Shown here: positions 10,527 through 16,787 of the stretch, in pieces
How the letters are laid out: each line of letters begins with the position of its first letter
Numbering within the stretch: the first letter of the stretch is position 1
Assembly (NCBI GenBank): GCA_048158365.1
Contig: JBLLNL010000001.1
DNA: 64,000 bases
From: Azoarcus_F sp048158365
GTDB lineage: Bacteria; Pseudomonadota; Gammaproteobacteria; Burkholderiales; Rhodocyclaceae
Strand: one strand, 5' to 3'
Translations under genes and position numbers: made by a program
Notes under the pieces: generated by a model
Seen by the model: the letters and a program-made list of their open reading frames with translations, nothing else
Told to the model about the DNA's origin: nothing
Databases searched by the model: none

Positions 10527-11474
10527 ATGAAAACGCCTGGTGAGGAAATCGCGCACACCGCTGCGCTCGACGAAAGCGCACGACACTATGCGGTGGTCGC
10601 GCATGCGATCGAGTTCATTCGTGCGAATGCGGGCAGTCAGCCGAGCCTGGAGGCGGTGGCCGACGCCGTGCACATGAGCCCCTTCCACCTGCAGCGCCTG
10701 TTCACCGGCTGGGCCGGCATCTCGCCGAAGCGCTTTCTGCAGTACCTGACCAAGGAGCATGCCCGGGCGGAACTGGCCCGCGCGTCGGATCTGCTGTCGG
10801 TCGCGGCGGACAGTGGTCTGAGCGGGCCCGGCCGTCTGCATGATCTGATGATCAGTTGCGAGGCGATGACGCCCGGCGAGATCAGGTCGGGCGGGCTTGG
10901 CATCCGGATTCGCTGCGGGATCGCTGCGTCGCCGTTCGGGGACGCGCTGGTCGCCTGGACCGCGCGTGGCATCTGCCACCTCGCGTTCTGCGCCGAGGAG
11001 CCGGTCGGCATGATCCCGGAGCTGCAGCGACTGTGGCCGGGCGCGTCGATCACGCGCGACGACGATGGGGCGGGCGCGCTGATGGCGACCGTCTTTCCGG
11101 TGACGCCGACCCGTGGACGGCTGCATCTGCTGCTGCGCGGCACCAACTTCCAGATCAAGGTGTGGGAGGCGTTGATCCGGACCGAGCCGGGGACGCTGCT
11201 GTCTTACAAGGCGCTCGCGCGCGGGATTTCGGCGCCGACCGCGTCGCGGGCCGTGGGTGGCGCGGTCGCGGCGAACACGATCGGATATCTGATTCCGTGC
11301 CACCGCGTCATCCGCGAATCGGGCGAGGTCGGAAATTATCGCTGGGGGGCGACCCGCAAGTATGCGATGCTCGGCTGGGAGGCGGCCAGGGCTGCCGGTA
11401 TCGGTGACCGGCCGGCACTGGACAACTGCGGCAGGGCCGGCGCCGATGGAGTCCTCAGTCGCGCAGACGGCTGA
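10527..11474 (+). CDS. Ada-like protein: AraC-type HTH plus O6-alkylguanine methyltransferase
   Basis: This is a 315-residue fusion. Residues about 22-120 form an AraC-family helix-turn-helix region (ADAVHMSPFHLQRLF). Residues about 205-290 form the methyltransferase with acceptor Cys258 in IPCHRVI and the RAVGGAVAAN helix. It removes methyl groups from O6-methylguanine in DNA by irreversible self-methylation. The N-terminal zinc/phosphotriester domain of true Ada is absent, so it may repair without the classical methyl-switch activation. The 3' end overlaps the convergent cytochrome gene by 20 bp. Confidence 0.85.
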   Translation: MKTPGEEIAHTAALDESARHYAVVAHAIEFIRANAGSQPSLEAVADAVHMSPFHLQRLFTGWAGISPKRFLQYLTKEHARAELARASDLLSVAADSGLSGPGRLHDLMISCEAMTPGEIRSGGLGIRIRCGIAASPFGDALVAWTARGICHLAFCAEEPVGMIPELQRLWPGASITRDDDGAGALMATVFPVTPTRGRLHLLLRGTNFQIKVWEALIRTEPGTLLSYKALARGISAPTASRAVGGAVAANTIGYLIPCHRVIRESGEVGNYRWGATRKYAMLGWEAARAAGIGDRPALDNCGRAGADGVLSRADG

Positions 11475-11925
11475 ACACGTAGTCGTGGTCCTGCTGCGGC
11501 GCGTGGCAGCCGTAACAGGCGGTTGCCGCATCCTTGCCGACGACGCGCTGCGTGGGATCGCCGCCGGCGAAGCCCTCGAAGCCCCAGCCACCGGTGTCGG
11601 CGAACCGGGCCTGATCCTTATGCATGACGCCCACGACCTTGCGCGCGCCTTCGGTGACCGCATTGTCGGCCCGAGTCGCCTCCAGCAGGTCGAACACGAT
11701 CACGGCGCCGTCCGGAAAGCGACCGGCGCGGTAGCCCTCCACCGCCTTCGCGTTCGCGTACAGGTGGTGGATGCCCCCGAAGGCTTCGTGCAGCGGGTGT
11801 CCCTGCTCGATCACCATGCTCTTCACGTGATGCCAGTCGCGATAGCCGTCCGGATAGGCCACCTCGGCCTCGGCCAGGGCGGCGCTCCATGCGGGGATCA
11901 ACAGTAGCGTCAGCAGTCGTTTCAT
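11455..11925 (-). CDS. Cytochrome P460 family protein
   Basis: This is a 156-residue periplasmic c-type haem protein. A signal peptide covers about 1-19, and a single CYGCH haem motif lies at 137-141 near the C-terminus, as in cytochrome P460/c'-beta proteins. These oxidise hydroxylamine or bind NO. The YxDGYRDWHHVKSMV start and GARKVVGVMHKD segment fit the family. The ATG at 11925 begins the signal peptide. It is divergent from a MarR regulator, with palindromic operator-like sites between them, so co-regulation is likely. Substrate cannot be read from sequence. Confidence 0.8.
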   Translation of the reverse strand: MKRLLTLLLIPAWSAALAEAEVAYPDGYRDWHHVKSMVIEQGHPLHEAFGGIHHLYANAKAVEGYRAGRFPDGAVIVFDLLEATRADNAVTEGARKVVGVMHKDQARFADTGGWGFEGFAGGDPTQRVVGKDAATACYGCHAPQQDHDYVFSRLRD

Positions 11926-11946
11926 GGTGCTCTCCTCAGTTCTGAA

Positions 11947-11991
11947 TGATGCATCGACTCGATGCACTTAAAGCTTAGAGTCGATGCATCA
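11947..11991. promoter_or_regulatory. Inverted repeats in the P460/MarR divergent promoter
   Basis: TGATGCATCGACTC (11947-11960) and its exact reverse complement (11978-11991) are separated by 17 bases. The left arm also overlaps a perfect 15-base palindrome, GCATCGA-C-TCGATGC (11951-11965). Palindromes of this size between a MarR gene and a divergent target gene are typical MarR operators. The assignment to this regulator is inferred from position. Confidence 0.6.
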
Positions 11992-12005
11992 TGCTTGTCA
12001 AGAGG

Positions 12006-12022
12006 TGTATCGAGGCGATACA
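12006..12022. promoter_or_regulatory. Putative MarR auto-operator
   Basis: TGTATCG-AGG-CGATACA is a perfect 7-base inverted repeat ending 8 bases before the MarR start codon. It shares the ATCGA/TCGAT half-site with the larger repeats upstream. Binding here would block initiation of the marR mRNA, suggesting autorepression. Confidence 0.55.
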
Positions 12023-12030
12023 TTTATACA

Positions 12031-12594
12031 ATGAATGCTTCGTCTTTGCTGCTCGAGCGCCTCGGGGCGCTGATTCACCAATCCGTTCGCGAGGATGCGG
12101 CCCGTCACGGCTTGCTGCCGATTCATGTGCAGGTGCTGCGCTATCTGGCGTTGGCCAATCGCTACAGCGACCTGCCGATCGCGATCGCGGATTATTTCGG
12201 CATTACGCGCGGAACGGTCTCGCAGAGCCTCGCGGTGCTCGAACGCAAGGGTTTGCTGCTGAAGCAACCCGACCCGGTGCATGGCAGGCGCGTGCATCTG
12301 ACGCTGACCGACGCCGGCCAGGCAGTGGTGGAGGACAGTTGGGCAGAGCGTCTCGAGACAGCGCTGAGTGCGTTACCGGCAGAGGCGGCCCGACTCGACG
12401 CGACACTGCGCAAGCTGCTCAGTGCGCTGCAACGCCTGAACGGCCAGCGTGCGTTTGGCGTCTGTCGTCAGTGCGCACACTTTCTGTCCGAAAAGGACGG
12501 TGCCCGCTGCGGCCTGACCAGCGAGCCACTGGCGGCAGAGCAGACCGTCCGCATCTGCCGGGAATGGAGCGCGCCTTCTGGAGAGCCGGGTTAG
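12031..12594 (+). CDS. MarR-family regulator with C-terminal cysteine cluster
   Basis: This is a 187-residue winged-helix repressor. Residues about 30-100 contain the recognition helix (ITRGTVSQSLAVLERKGLL) and the wing (DPVHGRRVHLTLT). After the dimer helices, residues 145-176 carry CRQC, then ARC and RIC (Cys145, 148, 160, 176). This cluster could bind an Fe-S centre, zinc or a thiol-reactive signal. The start at 12031 is fixed by the N-terminal dimer helix and the palindrome just upstream. It is divergent from a cytochrome P460 gene, so a nitrogen-oxide, haem or redox signal is a fair inference. Confidence 0.8.
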   Translation: MNASSLLLERLGALIHQSVREDAARHGLLPIHVQVLRYLALANRYSDLPIAIADYFGITRGTVSQSLAVLERKGLLLKQPDPVHGRRVHLTLTDAGQAVVEDSWAERLETALSALPAEAARLDATLRKLLSALQRLNGQRAFGVCRQCAHFLSEKDGARCGLTSEPLAAEQTVRICREWSAPSGEPG

Positions 12595-12595
12595 G

Positions 12596-13399
12596 TCACC
12601 CCCGACCGTGACGTCGCCTGAAATCCTCGATCAGCCAATGGGCGATCGTGCCGCTGCCCGGGATGCGCTCGGGCAGTCGATCCACGTGGTAGAAGCGCGC
12701 GTCCTCGATCTCGCCTGGCGCGCACACGATGTCGCCGCCCGCATAATCGGCGTGGTAGCCCAGCATCAGCGAATGTGGGAATGGCCAGGGCTGGCTGGCG
12801 AAGTAGCGCAGGTTGCGCACCGTCAGCCGGGTTTCCTCGAATATCTCGCGATGGATGGCCTGCTCGACGTCTTCGCCCGCATCGATGAAGCCGGCCAGCG
12901 CGCTGTAGAGACCGGGCGGAAAGTGCGGCGACCGGCCGAGCAGGATCTCGGGTCCGCGCTCGACCGCGACGATGACGACCGGTGAAACCCGAGGATAGTG
13001 ATCGCGGCCACAGGCGTCGTTGCTGCACTGCCTCACGATCGAGTCGGAAAGTCGGCAGGTCGGTGCCCCGCAGGCGCCGCAGAACCGGTTGCTGCGGTCC
13101 CATTCGAGCAGTTCCATGGCGCGCGCAGCCATGCTCACCCGGGCCGCATCGAGCTTGTCCGACAGTCCGCGATATCCGACGAAGGCCATGCCGGCAGGGG
13201 GGACTGAGTCATCCGGGATTTCGGCGGCGAAACAGGGCGCGCCTTCGATTTCGCCGATGCGCAGCGTCCGGGCGATCGCGTCGTGCGGGATGAACGGACA
13301 CGGTCCGTAAGCGGGCAGACCGTCATCGAAGTTCAACAACAGCGTCTGAGCACGCGCGACGAACCAGAGGCCGTGCGCGGCCGGGCTGTCGTCACTCAA
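12596..13399 (-). CDS. nudC: NAD(+) diphosphatase / NAD-cap removing Nudix hydrolase
   Basis: This is a 267-residue enzyme hydrolysing NADH or NAD-capped RNA to NMN and AMP (or 5'-phosphate RNA). An N-terminal domain precedes a zinc ribbon (CGAC at 107-110, further Cys at 125 and 130). The Nudix box at about 170-192 reads GFIDAGEDVEQA then REIFEET, with the usual late Gly replaced by Arg. The NudC-specific SQPWPFP motif follows. The proposed start is TTG at 13399, giving a length close to E. coli NudC. It overlaps the stop of a small upstream ORF as TTGA, which suggests translational coupling. The frame is also open further upstream. Confidence 0.85.
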   Translation of the reverse strand: MSDDSPAAHGLWFVARAQTLLLNFDDGLPAYGPCPFIPHDAIARTLRIGEIEGAPCFAAEIPDDSVPPAGMAFVGYRGLSDKLDAARVSMAARAMELLEWDRSNRFCGACGAPTCRLSDSIVRQCSNDACGRDHYPRVSPVVIVAVERGPEILLGRSPHFPPGLYSALAGFIDAGEDVEQAIHREIFEETRLTVRNLRYFASQPWPFPHSLMLGYHADYAGGDIVCAPGEIEDARFYHVDRLPERIPGSGTIAHWLIEDFRRRHGRG

Positions 13400-13662
13400 G
13401 ATGTGTGGGCGCTTCCTGCGCGAAAGGCCAGATTGTCGTTGGCCGGTCGCGTGGTCCACAGAAGGGGAGAGACCGACTCGGCCGCCCGAACCCGACGCAG
13501 CGGTTCGTCGTTCGACCCTGGTCGTTCGACCGAGGGGGTGGTCCCGTGCGACCACCCCCGACCGGTGAACAGATTGTGCTGCAGCTCGAAGGTTGCGACG
13601 AGCACCGAAAGGCTGGTGGTCATTGAAGTGGCGATCAACCTGGGCAACATGAATTGCGGCAT
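13396..13662 (-). CDS. Small hypothetical protein coupled to nudC
   Basis: An 88-residue open frame starts at an ATG with CAGGAG 9 bases upstream and ends in a TGA that overlaps the TTG start of nudC (TTGA). The N-terminal third is mildly hydrophobic; the rest is polar with no recognised domain. A perfect 10-base hairpin (13534-13543 with 13550-13559) lies inside it. It may be a leader ORF rather than a functional protein. The ribosome-binding site and the stop-start overlap are the only support. Confidence 0.4.
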   Translation of the reverse strand: MPQFMLPRLIATSMTTSLSVLVATFELQHNLFTGRGWSHGTTPSVERPGSNDEPLRRVRAAESVSPLLWTTRPANDNLAFRAGSAHTS

Positions 13663-13751
13663 TGTTGGCGACTCCTGTACAAGGAATGGGTCAGCGAACA
13701 TTAGCGGTGAAGAGTATACGATACGGGCGAGGCTGTCGCTTCGGGGGAACC

Positions 13752-13940
13752 CTATGTAAGGACCGTTTTGCCAATCACCCGGCAAGCTGTGGTCAATGGA
13801 GTTTCCAGGATCATTGGCCTCCGGTCGCCGCGGCGCGGGTCGCGACGACGGTAGAGCCTCGCTACGATCCATGCGACGCAGGCGGACAGCACCACGTCGA
13901 TGGCCAGCGCGACCATAACCGGTCCGGCGTCGGTGCCCAT
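13752..13940 (-). CDS. Small single-pass membrane protein, hypothetical
   Basis: This is a 62-residue frame with one strong hydrophobic helix (about 8-28, VMVALAIDVVLSACVAWIVARLY) followed by a basic stretch RRRDPRRGDRR, consistent with an inner-membrane protein with a cytoplasmic tail. GGAG lies 7 bases before the ATG. It begins 17 bp after the stop of the VOC gene on the same strand. I do not recognise a family. Confidence 0.45.
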   Translation of the reverse strand: MGTDAGPVMVALAIDVVLSACVAWIVARLYRRRDPRRGDRRPMILETPLTTACRVIGKTVLT

Positions 13941-13957
13941 GTGTCTGCTCCGGCGGA

Positions 13958-14326
13958 TCAGCCCATCTTGTACAGCGCGAACTTGTTTCCATCCGGGTCG
14001 CGCAGATAGCAGCCGTAGAAGGTCGGTGTGCGTGGGCCCGGTTCCCCCTCGCTGGTCGCGCCCAGTTCGATCGCCTTCGCGTAGAGCGCATCGACGTCCT
14101 CACGGCTGGGTGCCTGCAGCGCGAACATGTTGCCGTTGCCCGGATGCATCGGCTGGCCATCGAACGGCAGGCAGATGCCCAGCATGGGTTTGTCGCGACC
14201 GCTACCGAACAGGATCATGCGTCCGATGTCGACGATAGGTTTTGCGCCGAGCGGTGCGAGCAGTGCAGAGTAGAACGTCTTCGCGTCGTTCATGTCGCGA
14301 ACGCCGATGGTGACGTAGCCGATCAT
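13958..14326 (-). CDS. VOC-superfamily (glyoxalase/bleomycin-resistance fold) protein
   Basis: This 122-residue protein consists of one VOC module pair. MIGYVTIGVRDMNDAKTFY opens the first beta-alpha-beta unit and FYGCYLRDPDGNKFALY closes the second, the usual metal-ligand Glu being absent in this tail. Such small VOC proteins act as lyases, dioxygenases or binding proteins, and the substrate cannot be told. A small membrane ORF and then the nudC pair follow on the same strand. Confidence 0.8.
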   Translation of the reverse strand: MIGYVTIGVRDMNDAKTFYSALLAPLGAKPIVDIGRMILFGSGRDKPMLGICLPFDGQPMHPGNGNMFALQAPSREDVDALYAKAIELGATSEGEPGPRTPTFYGCYLRDPDGNKFALYKMG

Positions 14327-14458
14327 TCGAATCTCCCGTGTGAAAGCCGTAGGGTGCCACGAATGAATCGAGTAAGCAGCGGCGGCAGGGCTCGAGGGCG
14401 GCTCCGCCGGGTATTCACTGGGTTGATTCCGGCATAGAAAACTTGTCAGTCAGATTTG

Positions 14459-14487
14459 TTGCGTTGCACCAACTTTCGGTCTAGTAT
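14459..14487 (+). promoter_or_regulatory. Sigma-70-like promoter of sRNA copy A
   Basis: TTGCGT (14459-14464) and TAGTAT (14482-14487) are separated by 17 bases. A start about 7 bases downstream would place +1 at the first base of the C-rich sequence shared with copy B. The opposite-strand copy has an independently diverged promoter with the same spacing. Confidence 0.5.
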
Positions 14488-14493
14488 TGGACC

Positions 14494-14558
14494 TGTCTCC
14501 TCCACCCTCCTCCAATGGTGTGGATTAGCCCGGGCCCGAAACGGTCCGGGCTTTTTTT
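14494..14558 (+). ncRNA. Putative C-rich (anti-Shine-Dalgarno) small RNA, copy A
   Basis: This is a predicted transcript of about 65 nt. Its first 31 bases contain two CCTCC boxes (TCTCCTCCACCCTCCTCC), complementary to ribosome-binding sites. They are followed by a 10-bp GC stem (14527-14536 with 14543-14552, one G-T pair) and a T-tract, an intrinsic terminator. The 31 bases are repeated exactly on the other strand at 14672-14702, while the surrounding sequence differs. It resembles the CUCCUCC-type sRNAs known from alphaproteobacteria, which sequester Shine-Dalgarno sequences or act as sponges. Function here is inference. Confidence 0.6.
14527..14558 (+). terminator. Intrinsic terminator of sRNA copy A
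   Basis: The stem AGCCCGGGCC / GGTCCGGGCT with loop CGAAAC is followed directly by six to seven T residues. This is a textbook rho-independent terminator reading rightwards. Confidence 0.75.
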
Positions 14559-14636
14559 CGTGCATTGCAGTAATGGCGAAGCTGTTCACAGCGTTGGCTC
14601 GAGCCGTCTGCGCAGACGGCTCACAGGTGTACTGGC

Positions 14637-14670
14637 AAAAAAAGAGCCCGGGCATTTGCATGACCGGGCT
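14637..14670 (-). terminator. Intrinsic terminator of sRNA copy B
   Basis: A 7-bp stem AGCCCGG/CCGGGCT with a loop of about 12 bases is followed by a run of seven T residues on the minus strand. It faces the terminator of copy A across about 80 bp. Confidence 0.7.
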
Positions 14671-14703
14671 CAATCCACACCATTGGAGGAGGGTGGAGGA
14701 GAC
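14637..14703 (-). ncRNA. Putative C-rich (anti-Shine-Dalgarno) small RNA, copy B
   Basis: This is the mirror partner of copy A. The first 31 bases (14702 down to 14672) are identical to copy A, then AGCCCGG (14670-14664) pairs with CCGGGCT (14651-14645), with a loop different from copy A, followed by a C and seven Ts. Identity is confined to the predicted mature RNA and stem, while promoter and loop have diverged. That is the pattern expected for two paralogous sRNA genes under selection. Confidence 0.6.
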
Positions 14704-14709
14704 GAATCA

Positions 14710-14738
14710 AGAATAGTCGAGCTTGTGGTGCGTTGCAA
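14710..14738 (-). promoter_or_regulatory. Sigma-70-like promoter of sRNA copy B
   Basis: On the minus strand TTGCAA (14738-14733) and TATTCT (14715-14710) are 17 bases apart. The expected +1 falls at about 14703, immediately before the shared C-rich sequence, exactly as for copy A. Confidence 0.5.
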
Positions 14739-15073
14739 TAAGAATCGCCATGGAATGATTTTATCCTTGAATCTATCGATTGAATCAGCCCTGTGTTCGA
14801 GTGAGTCCTGTGATTCGAATTCATGCAGCATGGGATGCTGTGGTGCATTATCGAGCGCGCCAGGATGGGCGCGCGCCGGCGCTACGACGGTGCCGAGGGC
14901 TTCAGATCAGGATGCCCCACCAGCGCAGCGTATGCCGGAAATGCTCGCGAACCGCGAGCTGCGATCTCGACCGCTGTGTCGAGATCCGCGACAACGTGTT
15001 CAACTTTGCGCCGCATCGCCAGCCGCAGCACTACGCCATCATCACCGAACCCCACATCAGACCCCGGATCGCC
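14739..15073. other. Intergenic region upstream of the ammonia-lyase gene
   Basis: An open frame runs through this stretch into the next gene, but its translation has no motif and the AT content is higher than in the gene body. I see no convincing promoter or structure and read it as untranslated leader or spacer. Confidence 0.4.
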
Positions 15074-16294
15074 ATGAAACTGTTGTCCGATCATCCGCTC
15101 GAGCACCGTCACAATGCGGCCGCCCGCTTCGACAATCCCTTCGGCCCGCGCCAGGACGCGGTGCTGGGCGAAGCCGACTGCGCCGCGGCGCGCGCGGAGA
15201 TCGCCACCTGGCCGGGCTACGCGGTCACGCCGCTGCACGAACTGAGCGGTCTGGCCGCAGCCGCCGGGTTGGGACGGGTGTGGTTCAAGGACGAGGCGGG
15301 GCGCTTCGGACTGGGCAGTTTCAAGGCGCTGGGCGGAGCGTACGCGGTGTCGCGCATCCTGATCGCGGCGATTCGCGAGCGCACCGGTGCGAGCGCCAAC
15401 ACCGCCGACCTGTTGTCGGCCCGCTACGGTGACATCGTGTCCGGCGTCACCGTGACCTGCGCGACCGACGGCAATCACGGGCGTTCGGTTGCGTGGGGTG
15501 CGCAGCGTTTCGGTTGTCCATGCGTGATCTACATCCATGCGACCGTCAGCGAAGGACGCAAGGCCGCGATCGAGCGCTACGGTGCGGCCGTGGTTCGCAC
15601 CGCCGGTAACTACGACGATTCGGTGCGCCAGGCAGCCGAGGACGCGGCGAAGTTCGGCCGTATCGTGGTGTCGGACACCTCCTGCCCCGGCTACATGGAC
15701 ATTCCGCGCCTCGTGATGCAGGGCTACACCGTGCTCGCAGACGAGGCGATCGAACAACTGCCGGCCGACGCGATGCCGACCCATGTGTTCCTGCAGGGCG
15801 GCGTGGGCGGTTTCGCGGCGGCGGTGATGGCGCGTTTCTGGCAGCGCTTCGGTGCTGCACGGCCACGTTTCGTCATTGTCGAGCCCGACCGCGCCGCCTG
15901 CATTCTCGACAGCGTCGCGAAGGGGGAGCTGACCGCGGTGCATGGGGATCTGGACACGTTGATGGCCGGGCTCGCCTGCGGCGAGGTGTCGCTGCTGGCC
16001 TGGGAGATCCTGGAGCCTGCGGCTGACGACGCGCTCGCGATCCCGGACGCGGCTGCGGTCGAGTGCATGAAGCTGCTGGCGCAGGGCGTGGGCGAAGATC
16101 CTCGCCTGGTGTCCGGCGAATCCGGCGTGACCGGGCTCGCCGGAGCACTGGTCGCACTGCAGCATCCGGATGCCGCGCGGGCGCTCGGACTGGACGCAAA
16201 CAGCCGCGTGCTGGTGATCAGTACCGAAGGCGCGACCGACCCGGTGCTCTATCGGAAACTCGTCGGACGCAGCGCAGAAGAGGTGACGGCATGA
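15074..16294 (+). CDS. Diaminopropionate ammonia-lyase-like PLP enzyme
   Basis: This 406-residue fold-type II PLP enzyme has Schiff-base Lys84 in GRFGLGSFKALGGAYAV, the segment typical of diaminopropionate ammonia-lyase (YgeX/DpaL), which converts 2,3-diaminopropionate to pyruvate and ammonia. The glycine-rich phosphate loop GGVGGF and the substrate loop ATDGNHGRSVAW are present. The ATG at 15074 opens the family-typical N-terminus; the frame is open further upstream but without homology. A relic of an M20-type amidase overlaps its stop by 4 bp (ATGA), matching the usual ygeX-ygeY order. Threonine dehydratase-like activity cannot be excluded. Confidence 0.8.
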   Translation: MKLLSDHPLEHRHNAAARFDNPFGPRQDAVLGEADCAAARAEIATWPGYAVTPLHELSGLAAAAGLGRVWFKDEAGRFGLGSFKALGGAYAVSRILIAAIRERTGASANTADLLSARYGDIVSGVTVTCATDGNHGRSVAWGAQRFGCPCVIYIHATVSEGRKAAIERYGAAVVRTAGNYDDSVRQAAEDAAKFGRIVVSDTSCPGYMDIPRLVMQGYTVLADEAIEQLPADAMPTHVFLQGGVGGFAAAVMARFWQRFGAARPRFVIVEPDRAACILDSVAKGELTAVHGDLDTLMAGLACGEVSLLAWEILEPAADDALAIPDAAAVECMKLLAQGVGEDPRLVSGESGVTGLAGALVALQHPDAARALGLDANSRVLVISTEGATDPVLYRKLVGRSAEEVTA

Positions 16295-16576
16295 CCGCGC
16301 CGGCCCTTTCGATCGATGGCGCGCGTCTGCAGGCGCGCATCGCCGGACTGGAAGGGGTCGAGACGCTCAACGATGCCGGCATCGAGACCGAACATCCGGT
16401 CGCGGTCGCGTTCTTCACCAACCGCGCAGATGCTGGCCTGGGTCTGCCCGACCGCGATGATCTTCGTTCCCGGCGCCGGCGGCATCAGTCACAACGTGCG
16501 CGAATATACGGCGCCGGCGCAGATCGAAGCGGGTGCGAACGTGCTGCTGCATCTGATGCTCGATCTGGCGGGCTGA
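16291..16576 (+). pseudogene. Relic of a hydantoinase/carbamoylase-family (M20) amidase
   Basis: The relic starts ATG-coupled to the lyase gene. The N-terminus (LSIDGARLQARIAGL) jumps to an internal segment TLNDAGIETEHPVAVAFFTN. After a shift to the next frame it jumps again to the extreme C-terminus (PTAMIFVPGAGGISHN, then YTAPAQIEAGANVLL). A normal member has about 410 codons; here about 95 remain, so at least two internal deletions are needed and the metal-binding residues are mostly gone. The family would have hydrolysed a carbamoyl- or acyl-amino acid. Confidence 0.75.
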
Positions 16577-16787
16577 AACATCCGTTGGTCACATTGCGAT
16601 GTCGCGCTGTGTTTTTCGAATGCTTATCCGGACGCGTGCTTCATGTCGGTCGATGGTGCGAACTGCCCACCGATCCGTCCGTCGATCTAATTCGCATCGA
16701 TTTGATCCAGGTCAAAAGGTCCGGAGACAGGGGGCCCGAACGAGGTTTAGACTCAAGCATTCGAGAACTGCGATCAAGGAGGCGCAA

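Larger units (their letters stand above)
14496..14702. repeat. 31-bp perfect inverted repeat bounding two convergent sRNA genes
   Basis: The arms are 14496-14526 and 14672-14702, identical in inverted orientation with no mismatch over 31 bases. The inner edge of each arm meets an inward-facing terminator, and the outer edge meets a promoter. A separate 22-base perfect palindrome (GAGCCGTCTGC/GCAGACGGCTC, 14601-14622) sits in the middle. Confidence 0.85.

Noticed and set aside
9576..11663. A 695-codon open frame on the minus strand opposite yedK and the Ada-like gene
   Set aside because: It has no motif, is rich in Arg/Gly/Pro/His as expected for an antisense shadow in GC-rich DNA, and covers two well-supported genes.
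14496..14702. The sRNA locus as a simple transposon or REP palindrome
   Set aside because: Promoter spacing and terminators lie at matching positions in both halves and no target duplication is seen. It remains an alternative, but the RNA-gene reading explains more.
14780..15073. N-terminal extension of the ammonia-lyase frame
   Set aside because: The translation lacks similarity to the family and the gene start at 15074 gives the expected length.
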